A stretch of DNA of 64,000 nt from Atopsyche davidsoni. Its lineage: Eukaryota > Arthropoda > Insecta > Trichoptera > Hydrobiosidae. Where the stretch lies: positions 1,984,001 through 2,048,000 of the forward strand of contig JAILWY010000014.1 in NCBI GenBank assembly GCA_022113835.1. Direction: 5' to 3'. Below are positions 1 through 12,400 of this stretch, piece after piece; the stretch's first letter is position 1, and each line of letters opens with the position of its first letter. A program made the position numbers and the translations under genes. Under the pieces are notes generated by a model. That model worked only from the letters and a program-made list of their open reading frames with translations. It ran no database searches and was not told where the DNA came from.

Positions 1-251
1 TAAGGCATTTTGAGTTTATTATGACCAACGGATTTAGAAGTGTATTTTTTCAATTGAAATTAAAAGCTTACATATAAACATTATAAGAATAAACATTAAA
101 AAAACTTTAGTTTTGAAAAGTCGTCACTGTATCAATTTTTTCAACATTTTCAAGACTTTATATGACATTGAAAAATTACGATAATTAAATAATAAAAAAA
201 AATTAATATATAGATAAATAAATTGACAATTGAATAAACGATTACATGTCA

Positions 252-403
252 TTAGACGATGACAATTTTTTTTCTATTGGTGCAGTAAATTTTTCGCAAA
301 ATTAACAATCCATACAAGTCAAACGAGCGCTTCTCCGTTTGTTCATCAGAGCGACTTTCAAAAGCACTCCTGAATTTATTGTCCATTTGGTTATACATAT
401 TTG
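252..403 (-). CDS. Gene 1 terminal coding exon
   Basis: An acceptor (ttcaacag) precedes the exon. Its first two bases complete an Ala codon with the G left by the previous exon. It encodes residues 396-445, a charged cysteine-poor tail (EQTEKRSFDLYG) with a weakly hydrophobic stretch (LLILRKIYC) ending in RKKIVIV and TAA. There is no EB module. The tail does not look like a clear membrane anchor. Confidence 0.7.
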
Positions 404-3400
404 CTGTTGAAATGTGGAGTATTACAAATAAAAGCAAGATCAATCCATGGGTCACCTTTGTTGAACATTTTGCACATGTGGCGCTTCTCGTCTAGTATAG
501 AAGTGTCCGTGTCGCAGAGGCAAGTCGACCCCTTGTCCTCAAAAGGCATGCACTTGGCGGCGTACCCGAAGGTGAAGCAGACTGCATCATTGATGCACGC
601 CGCTCCAAGCTGAAAGATGGCTGCAAAAACACAGCAATGCTATCATCCTGAAGCGGAAAAACATACTAAAACGATCCAAAGTATCTGAAATCGTCGAGCG
701 ACGAAGGCAGGACTCTGAGTTTTGGAGAACTACGTACACTGGCATGCTTCCTGCTTCAGCATTTACTGGATGCAAGAAGCCTCAAAAAAAAAACCTTAAA
801 TATGCCTTAATAAACAATTTACTTAAAGTACACAAATAACAAAAAAAAAAATTGTTTCAAAATATCACATATGGATTTCATTCTTGTAAATGCACAAAAG
901 AGTTTACAAATCGTTGCATAAAATATGAGCAAAAGAAAATAACCTGCCCGCTCTTCCCATTCTGTTGCTTGTGCATGGCTGCCATTGTGTGCCCTGAGTG
1001 TGTGCAAAGGATCGGTAATGGAGTAGTGGACTTGGAATGATTGTAGAGGAATGTGCTCTAGAAGTACCTTGAAGGAGTATCAGATCTAAACGCCAGACCT
1101 TTGTGAGTAAAGGATTATTACTTCCGATTTTACTTCCAATATAAAACTTCGGTGTAACACTGGCTCAGCATGTGTGTATGCTCAGTGAAATGATCGCCAA
1201 CCTCCTTTGAGGAGAGGCACTAAATATATGAATAACTTTAATACAGCCATGAAGTGATCTAAAATGTTTGAGATAAATTCGGAGCGTTGACTCAAAAACG
1301 TTGCGTCTTTCTAGTGTTTTTTTTTGATAAGCGTGGTATGAATAAAAATATTTTATATAAAAAAAAGTTTTTTTTTAATTATCTTACGTTTGCTGCAGGC
1401 TCGGTACAGCACAGAGTCGTATATGTACCCAGGAAGGCAATCACAGGTGCCTTCTGATAAAGTAGTGAATTTTGCGGTGCATTCTTTTTTGGCCGCGGGG
1501 GATCCCAGCTCTGAAAGCAATGTAACATTTAAATATGCTCTGTTTGATAATGCCAACGTGAAAGGTTAGCGAAACCGGTCACCAATAAAAATCTATACGT
1601 GGAAAAATCACTAAAGTATTTTGCTTATTATTTAAAATATTTAAATATTCATATCGATTGATATAGCAAAACGACAGACTAGCTTTAAACTCGTAACACT
1701 AAATTTGGATATGTTTTATTTTATAATTTCTAATACACCTGCTTTAACTATTTATTCTATGTACTTCAATAATAAGTTACAGTGTTGTTTCTTTTTGCAT
1801 CATGAAAGTATAAAACATCCCTTAGATGTTGTAATTATCCCAAAAGCGTTTTATTTTGTAACAGGAAAGCTTAACTTAAGGTGTTATTTTGCGAAGTGTC
1901 TATTATAGGTCAAAAAGTGTTTTAAGCACAATTTTTTTTTTTAAATAAGCAGTAAATAAGTTTTTTTTTTTTATGGTATAAGATGATTTTACTTGCCTGC
2001 TAGGCACATAAATAAATTTTCATTGGGGTAGTATCCTTTATTGCAGACGCAGTGCCTTTGCGGGGAGCAGTGCGCTTGGCCAAGGGGAAGACACTCTTCA
2101 TCCTCGTCGCAGGGATCTCCCTCGACCACGTCTTCTCTAGCTATCTTCTCGTCCATCTTGCCCATCTCGCCCATCTTGCCCATCTTGACCATCTTGCCCA
2201 TTTTGACCATCTCGCCCGTCTTGCCCATCTCGCCTATCTCGCCCATGTCGCCCATCTTGTAGGCGTTTGCAATTTCAACGGTGACAAATTGACTGTCGCG
2301 TTTGGATAACTTACTACCGATTGCTGAAATATATTTAAAAATTCAAAACAAATATTAAAAACGGGACTCATTTGTGTATTGCTATTACCTTAAAAAAAAA
2401 ACACTTGTTACTCTCGTACAATGATTAGCCCCAAGTAAGAGCAAGCAGTTTTATCATTTAACCAAGTAAAATATCAGAGCTTTATCACAATATAAGTCAT
2501 AGGCATTTTTTTAATCAATAATATAGATGTGTTTTTTTTTTTCAAAGGATCTGAAATCTATTTATCATTACATTTTACCTTTACATTTATTTTTACAAAC
2601 ATAATACGCGTTCAAGAAACAAGATTCTGATTTCCACGTGTTACCAAACTTATTTATTTTTTTAAGCACTTTAGGACGTAAATGTAATAAATATTTTTCA
2701 ACGCATCACATGCTTTGAAACTTTGCTTTAAGTCTGTCTTAAAAAAGTAAAAAATATATATTTTTATGAAATACTATAATTGATATTTAAACATACTATA
2801 AATATTCGTTTTTTTATTCTGATTTGTAAATTTGGAAAACTGAGTTTACGTTTACCTTCAAAACTTATTCAAATAATATACTTTATCAAATAAAACTTAC
2901 AATACTTGGATTCTGCGGCGGCACATACTCGTTTTTTTTCATGACAAACTGCTCCTGGAGAACTGGCAATCTGGCAGTCATCGCTGATGACGCACTGCTT
3001 CCCCAGTTCTGGAATAATAAAATGATCATACATGATGACCTGTAATATTGCTTCTACGTCCACCCAGGCACGCAGTCCAAACAAGTAATTAAGCATTGCA
3101 CACCTTTAAAACATCCTTTTACACTGGTGTATAAGTATTTTTTTCCCACAGATCTTAGCATAAAAATTTTCAAAATTTTCCATTAGTTAATTATAACTTT
3201 GTTAAGTATCATTTAGCTGCTTTAAATATTTACTTAATAAATAAAATCAAAATATTTTTTCATCCAATTATTTAAAGTTTTTATATAATAAACATTGTAC
3301 AATCAGACGATGATTTTGAACAATAATCTCAATGTTAACATTTTAAAATGGAGTAAGCAGCTTTTCCTTGACCTTTGCAGGGCCGCATTCAGAATAATTC

Positions 3401-6400
3401 TATAGTAAATAAATTCTTGTATTTAAATTGTAAATTCAGTTAATAAACAAAGCTGAAGGAAGTTCTCTGTCTTGCAGTTTCACCGGAAGCCGACGTGGAG
3501 AGTTATCACTTGCATTGCTTTAATGAACACTTGATTTATCATTTAATATCGTTTTGATAATGAGCATTTTAAATTTCAAACGGTAAAATTTATGTTTCTA
3601 CCCATTTTAAAACTAAACCGTTGACGTAGGCAAATTATTTGAAACTTTTTATAAAACGTAAAACTCCTGAAAAAAATCAACATATAAATAATAGCATAGG
3701 AAGACTATTGCCTGTTCAATGCTTAGATCAGAGGTTCCCAAAGTGGTCAATGTCGACCCCTAAGGGTCGATTTTGCCCTACAAGGGGTCGATGTCAGCGA
3801 AAAATAAAATTGGGGATCCATGATCTGTAAATGGGGGTCTACGAGAGTGGATCCCATTTAAGCAGGTCATCACCAAAATACCACAGAGGATTATCAATCT
3901 ATACGGTGAATCGGAAGTCATGCTACAAAAAGAACTGATTGAAATATACACTAATTAAGAACTGAAGGTGCAGTTTAGAAAGGGATATCAGCAAAGAGAC
4001 ATACCTGCTATTTATCCTACATTATGAACTATCGCAAGAAGGTTTTTGATAGCTTTACCATCTTCATTCCTCGTGGAAAGAGGTTTCAGTGCGGTTGCCA
4101 TTCTTCTTACAAAAAAATAAATAGATTGGAAATCGCTGCGCGAGGAGATTTAAAGTTATATCTGACTTATTTGAAGCCAAATATTGAAAATTTTCTATCA
4201 AAGCATCAGAACCATCCCTCCCATTAAAAGTATAGATTTTTTTAGTAAATGTTACTATATTTGCATTTTGTGTGTATTTATTTATAAAGGTATACAGTAT
4301 AACCTCGATATAAGCCCTCGATAGGAGCTCTGTTTAACAGATTTCGTATATAACGGACAAAAAATTCGGTCAAATGTAAAAATTCAATATTAGCAAGGCA
4401 GGGGGTCTACGAAAGACAGGAAAACTCGACAAGGGGTCGACGGGACAAAAAGTTTAGAAACCTCAAATTTAAAAAAAAATAATATTGAGAGTATTACACA
4501 ATGTTTTTATCAACTTCTCAAAGTGGCGTTTGGGGTAAAAAAATCAGTGGGGTGCATATAAATAAATTATTAATTTTAACTCGACATACCCGTCACCTTC
4601 TTCCTGCACTCCCCCTTCTGCCTCTCGTAGTACGTCGGGGCACACTGACACACTCCCTTTTCGCAGGCCAGGGACAAGGGGACGATGTGATGGAAGCACT
4701 GCTGGTTCACTGTGCACTTCTCGCCATACAACGCTTTCGGCCAGCAACGGCCGGACAAGTATCTGAACGAATCCTTGCAGGCGCAGGTCCCTGAAAAAAG
4801 CACAGTAATGCGATGATAATAAGAACTTTACTGGATAAATATTCCTCCATTGCTCTACCCATTTCGTTACTTGTGCATGACTGCCATGCTGTACCCTGAG
4901 CGTGTGTAAAGAAGTGATTGTGGAGGAATATGCTCTTGAAGTACCTTGTCGAGGTATGGGGACTCCTGCTATTGTTTCTGTAGCTTACTGCAGAAAAAGT
5001 ATCAGATCTAAACTCCATAGCTTTGTAAGGAAAAGATTATGGGCAGCAGCAATGCGCAGATTTTTCTCTTAGGTGTAGAACAGTGGCTCTCTAACTCTTT
5101 TGGCCCACGGACCCTCTTTCATAGTCAAAACTTGCCTACGGCCCCTGGGTAAAAAACTACATAAATTCATATTATAGACTAGTTGGTGCAAGTATCGACT
5201 CTGTATTAACCTGCCTGACTCACCGCGATGCCTATTATTACTTGTATTTTATGCACCTGTCTATATTTATATTTTACTTAGGACGTAAAAATCGCTTATA
5301 ATGTAGTCATTGTTATTTATTTTAACTTCCATATTAATATAAATATGTCACAATTATTTTATTTTATATTAAACCTTGCGCGGACCCTCCAACGTTGTTC
5401 AGGTACCTCCAAATCGATTTTAATTTTCTAAGGACCCCCTGGGGTCCGTAGAGACCACTTTGAGAAGCACTGGTGTAGAAGAAGCTCAGCATGAGTAAAT
5501 GCTCAGTGAAATGGTCGCCAACTTCCTCTGAGAAGAGGCTCGTGATGATGAAGAATAGTTATTGGTTTACTTACCCGTTTCGTTGGCACAGTGGTACCCA
5601 ACTGCTAGATGACTGCATTGAAAGTCCCCAACGCATACAGAATTTATATACGGAGCAACTGAAACAGTAAAAATACTAATAATAATTCACAAATTAAAAT
5701 GATAATTCTAACTTCTAACTTATTATTCTGAAACACAGTAATAAAAATAGGCAATCACGTTCTAGTGTAAAAGTGTTTCTTTGAACCGGATACGTATTTC
5801 TACATTTTGATAACGTTAATATGAATATATTTGCACATAAATAATACGATAGTATAATTTTTTAAAATATTTTTACAATAAATGTATGTAAAAGACTAGA
5901 TAAATGCTTACCTGGAATGCACTCAGTGACGTCGGCGTTGACCTCCTGGCCGTTTGGGCAAACGCATTTCCCCTTGATGCAGGCAGGAAGAGGGGAAGGA
6001 TGGCCGATGCAATCACTCTCCTTAATGCAGCTCCATTGACCTTGAAATATCAAAAATCACCTTAAAACATTTAAGAAATTCAATATTTTTGACCCAGAGT
6101 ACTTGGTGGAATTCCATTTAATATTTTTGAGTAAAATACATGAGTGATTTTCCTTAAAACATTTCCGAAAATAATTAACGTGCCATGTCTATTTATTAAT
6201 TATTTCAGTTAGTGTGATTTATCTTATTATGAATAAGCAAAGTTTTATTTATGATTCGTTCAAATGTTTGATATTCCAGTATTATATAGAATTAATTTCA
6301 GACATTTTTCACAACAAATACCTATGAGATTAGAACTTTGAACAGGTAAACGGAATTTCCAAAGTTGGGCACACTTAATGATAAAAGTTGTCGTAACATA

Positions 6401-9400
6401 AAATGACTGTCGTATTAATACGAAATATATCCAAAAAAAATGTTTATGAAAATATAAACCAAATAACACGTTATTCAAAGAAATCGATGAATAAAATGAT
6501 AACAAATCGGCTAAAGATAATAACGTTGACTAATCGTAAAGTGGCATGGCAAAATTGAGAGCAAACAGAAAAAATAAAATAACACTGCACATATAAATCA
6601 AACTGCAGGTAAATAATTAAATATTCAATAAATAGTGGTCTTTCCACGTTTTTTTTTTTAATTTTGTACGTTTCAGGTTTTAAAAAATGAAAAAATCAAA
6701 AAAGGATTTTATCAAAAATATAACAAAGTCACATTTATGTGTTAATCAAAATCTGCTGAAAATATATTATAAATTACAAATATACGTACATTTTACACAA
6801 GTCGCCAAAGTAACTGTAACAATTACACATATTGCTATTTTATACATGTTGTCAAATAAAAAAAAATATCACAGCCGATCTAATTAAAAATTAAATAAAA
6901 ATATGGTATTAATCTACATCACACCTTTACAAAACGCTGACTGCGAAATCGCTTACATTTTTCGATATCCGTACTTAATGGACAGGTGTTCATCCTTATC
7001 GCTAACGCTTTCAGGTGCAATAGATATGAGAATCAAAATTTACAGGTTATTTAGAGAATGAAATTTAGGAAAAAATAATGGTTGTTCAGAGAAAATCGCA
7101 AGCAGAGAACATATCCAAATAACGTATTTTTTAGCCTTGTAATTTTATTTGATTTTCATGTAATTTATATCTAAACATATTTCGTCAGTAAAGATTTTTT
7201 TTTTTAATCGAAGAGTAAACCTCCAAGATACAGTTTTTTTTGTACGTTGAATTATCCTCACAGTGGTTCTCAACCTCAAGCTGTCGTATACGTATCGAAA
7301 CAAGCTCATCTATTAATTTCTAGGAAATTATTGTAGATCGTGATTCAATGATACATCTAAATTATTTGTTTAGCAATTAATAAACATAAACAAGATAATA
7401 ATTTAAAAAATAACTTTAACCGACGCACAAAGGGTTATCGATAATGCTACGATAAGAACTTATCTCTTGTATATATGTCAAATTTTATCACACTGAATCA
7501 TATACAATAATTCTAGGATTTTACGCAATTTCTTATTAGCAGTAATGCGACATTGAAGAATTGAGTTATATCTTTTGATTAATCGTATTTTAAACTGCTT
7601 ATCTCCCACCTGCAACGCACCTGGCATTCCTATACAATGTATATGTAAATAAACTGATAGCAGCCATCCATAATAAACGTTAATAACCCAGCTTCATATT
7701 TATAGTTTATCACTCAAAATAAAGCACACTATAAAGAATATGATTATTAAAATTGACGGCGGTACAAATGCAATCTTTGATGCAACTACTGAACCAACAA
7801 ACTATTCTATCATATTTTTTTTTCTAACCAGTAAACTCAAATACGAAAATTGAATACGTAGTCATATTTTGATGAAAGGAGGCTGCGTTGAGTGCGAACT
7901 GATAAGATGAATTCCCTAAATATATATGTACCTCAATCAAAAGTGACTTTCAAAACATCCCTAATTTAATATCTAAACTGAATGTCCGCATTTCAGATCA
8001 CGATAGCATGGTGACCCCACGCAATGGTGTCCGATTGTACCGATATGTAATCGCGAAAAATTCACTAATACGTTTTGTATAACTTCGCATAAATAAGCGG
8101 GCAATTTCGCCGCAAGTTCTCGTCAGATTCTATGAAAAGAATGGGGGTGGGTCAGTCTCGCCCCTCGGGGGTGTATTTTTACTTGTGCAATATTGCTGAA
8201 AGTGCTCTACGGTAAATCATTAGCCGTGTTTTGTAAGACGAAAAATCAATGACGTAATGCTTACGTCATCAACACGGTGCGGTAAGGGATCTTATGGTGA
8301 CGACACGGGGTCAAACACACTCCATTGACGTGCTTAATTGTTTACAAATAAACGCAGTTAATTATAATATATAAATATATATATGCTGAGCCAGTGTTCA
8401 TGTTCTTCTGCGCCGCAGTTTTATATCAAAACTTCATACTAATGGTATTATTATATATTTACTTTTCTATGATGAGCTGCTTGATGTTTTCTGTCTTCTT
8501 GTCTATCTGGAATAATTGATGATAGTAAACACCATGAAACGATAAATCATTGAATAACAACGACTGCCAATACGTCATAAGATTTTTTTTTATTTCCAAG
8601 TAATATGCGTTTATGTACTATATAAAAATATTTAAGATCGTTTCTCCGAGAAGTTTTTTTACACTTTTTGTATCATGCTTATTTTTATGGTTTATAAAAT
8701 AAGAGAAGGTATCTAGTAAACATCGTGAAGAAATACTATAAAATTGAGAATAAATATGGTTTATAAAACTACTTAATCATACCACACATAAAATTAAATT
8801 ATTTAAAAATATTTACTATGATATTTAAAATTTTTAGTTAACGTAATTAGACGATAATTTAAAAATCTCTAATTATTTAAATAATAATTTGAAAAGCATT
8901 TTAATCAATCTATTGACAAATTAAAATAACCATTTATCCGAACTATTAATAAAATTATCATACACCATCTGCCGCTTTTCTTCTGGTGTAAATTATACAG
9001 TAAAATCAAAAAGCTTTTTCTTAATAACAAACAAGTGAATATTTATTTTTGTAATCATTTATCTTTTGTTTGTACAATCCTTGCTCCTTTTTGTAATGTA
9101 GGTTTATATAATTTTCTATGCATCCCTGTTATAGCTTTTCTATGCACAGGACATGTGACGCAAACATTTCTTCTTGCTTATTTATTTTTATATTCAACAG
9201 TGAACTTTTTGTTTGTTTAAGATATGACTTTATAAAACATATAGTTTTTGTGTTGTCTCCTAGCCATTTTACGTTCAAAAAAATGTTGTAACGTAATGCC
9301 ATCAAGGTCACGAGAAAAGCAGTTCGTAGGCCCTGTTAAATTTCCTGTTGCGGGTTCCGGGATGGCAGCCGCTAATTTTAACGTAACGTTAAAAAAAACG

Positions 9401-12400
9401 CAATAAATCTGCCACGCCACTGCCCCCCGCCCGCCCCGCCCCCTCTGACGTCACGGTCCTTCATTGGCCGAGAAAACCTCGTTCTATATTTAAATCGCCG
9501 TTACCTGATTGGTTAGCGCTCTGGCCGCTGCTTAAGTGTCTATTCACACTGCCTTTTAAAAGCTTTTGTTCATCATTTAGTGTATTCAGATTGCTTATTC
9601 ATCACACACGAGAAAATCATTAATTCCCTTAACCTATAATTTAAATGAACAAACGATCAAATTTCATTGACACTGTCAAATTTCAATAGTGCAACGGCAA
9701 AACAATGTAAGCGGTAAAATTTTAGACAGTTTAAAAATGATACACAAAAGTCATTTAATGTAAAAAAATATACATTGATAAAATCATATGCTAAATTGTG
9801 AATTCGGTCAAAATAACAATATAACAAATTTTATTATTATTTTTAAATAAAAAAGCATAATCCAAAACTGAAGTCCAGTCACTATAATTTACAGATTATT
9901 TGAGGACTTTGTATAAAAAATTTATTTATATTTATATTATTTATATAAATTATTTAACGTTTTTTCATAGTATATTAACAAAAATGAAACATATGTATAT
10001 GTATAATATTTATTTATTGTTATTTATAATATCAATTGTAAACATGTTCAAGTATCAATGTGGTTTTTTTAATTACAAAATATTTTTTAAAAATTAAATA
10101 TGTTGTGTGCATGCACCGTTAAATAATCCATTTACTTCTATTAATAAACCTTTTCATTCTTTGAAATTAAGTTGTCAGGTTCTTGCTTATTAACAGCAAT
10201 GCTCCCGATCCTATATAATTTATTTAATACAATATTAAATTAATCCATGTCGAAAATTAAATGGTTTATTTACCATGACGAATACCTGGAATAACCCTCC
10301 CTATTATCAAAATACAATATACATTTTAATGTTTGAAATATATACAGAAATAATGATTTGTGTTATTTGATAAATATCATAATTATACTTATTATTAAAT
10401 TGTTTTGTCTAAACTTTTCAACGTTGTTTTATAAAAGTATTCATGAAATTGCATTGGAAATATTACATCATAATGATATTAAAACATTTGTAATGACTTT
10501 TCATCGGAAAGTCTTTGGTTTGATTCCCATCCTTAATTAAATTAGACTGATACCTGTTTTTGTTTGATCATTCTATTAACATTTCATATATCGATGAATT
10601 TTTTAATTTTTAAAATGATATTGATTTCTTTGATATTTCAGAAGAAAATATAATTATTGAGCATGCTCTCGGCTTGTCAAGCGAATTCCAATTTAACGTA
10701 ATATGTATGACACGTTTTTTCATTTTAATAATTAATAATTAATTTTCTAATTCATGGTTAAATGTTTTTTTTAAATTTCTTTTGCATTAAAAAAAATTAT
10801 CCAATATACATTGGACAATGCTGTAAAATAACTAACCTAACCCAAAAATCTGAAAACAATATCTGAGGATAATCAGATAGTATCTGAAGTAATAAGGAAA
10901 TTTTCTATTTGCTTTTAAACATACTACATTTAAAAATCACTTGTCTACCTTGTTACGGCATTTGCATTTAATTATAATATAATCAGATATTGTTTTAATG
11001 ACAATATTATATAGTATATATTTTTATTTTCGTACAAACATTAAAAAATGGTGGAAACATGAAAAACCGAAACACAAACACTGATTACTGCAAGTTACTT
11101 TTTTATGTTTAAATTTACAAGCGGGACTAGACAAGAAAGTAGATAAGCCCGCAAATAAAACGTTTTCAAAGGCTTCTTTTGCAAACATTAGAAAAACTTT
11201 CTAATAGTTTCGTTCGGGGATATTTTGTAATAACTGCATAGCAAAAATAATAGAAAAATCTATTTCGATTAAGGACGTACAACAATATTGAAATTTTACC
11301 ACCTCAGCTTATGTTTTTTAAATGATGTATACTCGATCCGCTGTACCTTGGCAAACAAGAAAATTAAATCACATAAAAAACAATAGAATCAAAACACTGT
11401 TTACTTCAAGTAAATAGGAGACCTTCCAATTCTTTACCAACTTCAAGAGTTTCCTTTATTTTCCCATTCTGTGCAAGACTCATTCATTTGTGACGCGGTC
11501 AACCCATGGTGTTTTAAGAATTATCCTATACAGCCACATTTCTGGCGTCTTGAGTGTCCAAGAACTGAGACAACATATTTTTTAGTGAGATTTCAGAGTT
11601 ATATTCGACTCCATACATAAGAACTGAGACGACTTAACATTTGGTGAATCTCCAGCAAGATTTCAGAGGTATATTAAATTATTAAACGTACTGCGTGCTG
11701 TCTCAATCCTCACTTTAATTTTTAGGATCCCAGGACTCACATGTAAAGTCACATTTCTGATGACCTACAGACCTCAAGTTTTAGGCGCCTTAATTCTTAA
11801 TGAGTCTCTCTATATCTTACGTGTGTTAAAAAAATATTTTTTTTGAATTGGGTTTAAATATATTCTGTAGTAAAGTCGAGCTTTTTCTTGTGCTGAAAGA
11901 GGCATAAAATTAGTATAATTTCACTGCTTTTAGTATACAGTTTTACGTGTTGGTATATTTAGCAATATGCAGGTAGTTTAACAGGTAAGCTACAATCGGT
12001 ATATCTCTGCTGACAACCGTAGTTTACATAATTTTTATTGGTGACCGGTTTCAAAATTGTTATAAAAATGAACATGTGGAAAAATCACTCAAGTATTTTT
12101 ATATTTAACTAGTGGATACCCGGCGTGTGCTACTAGTAGTTGAGGAGTTTCAGCAGCTCTTGCTGTAGTAGCTCTGATTCGAACTTGTTCTAGACGTGCT
12201 TCATGTTTTTCTGGTGTTTCTACTCTCTCAACCTTTTTGACTCCAAACGCAATTCATGTTGTCCGGCAGTTTTGGCTGCTCTTTCGCCTTTTTTTCGTTT
12301 CGCATATACTGTATTTATTTCAATTACAGCTCTTTTCGGTGCCATTTTTTCATATATATATATTTTTTTTTGATAATCACAAATAATAAAACTCTCTGTT

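Noticed and set aside
2041..2309. Two plus-strand frames of Ile/Leu/Pro/His repeats (73 and 85 codons)
   Set aside because: Antisense of the Met-Gly-Lys/Glu coding repeat of gene 1.
6960..7015. Possible extra gene 1 exon (minus, MNTCPLSTDIEK)
   Set aside because: A donor-like gtaagc follows, but phase and acceptor do not fit and there is no module cysteine pattern.
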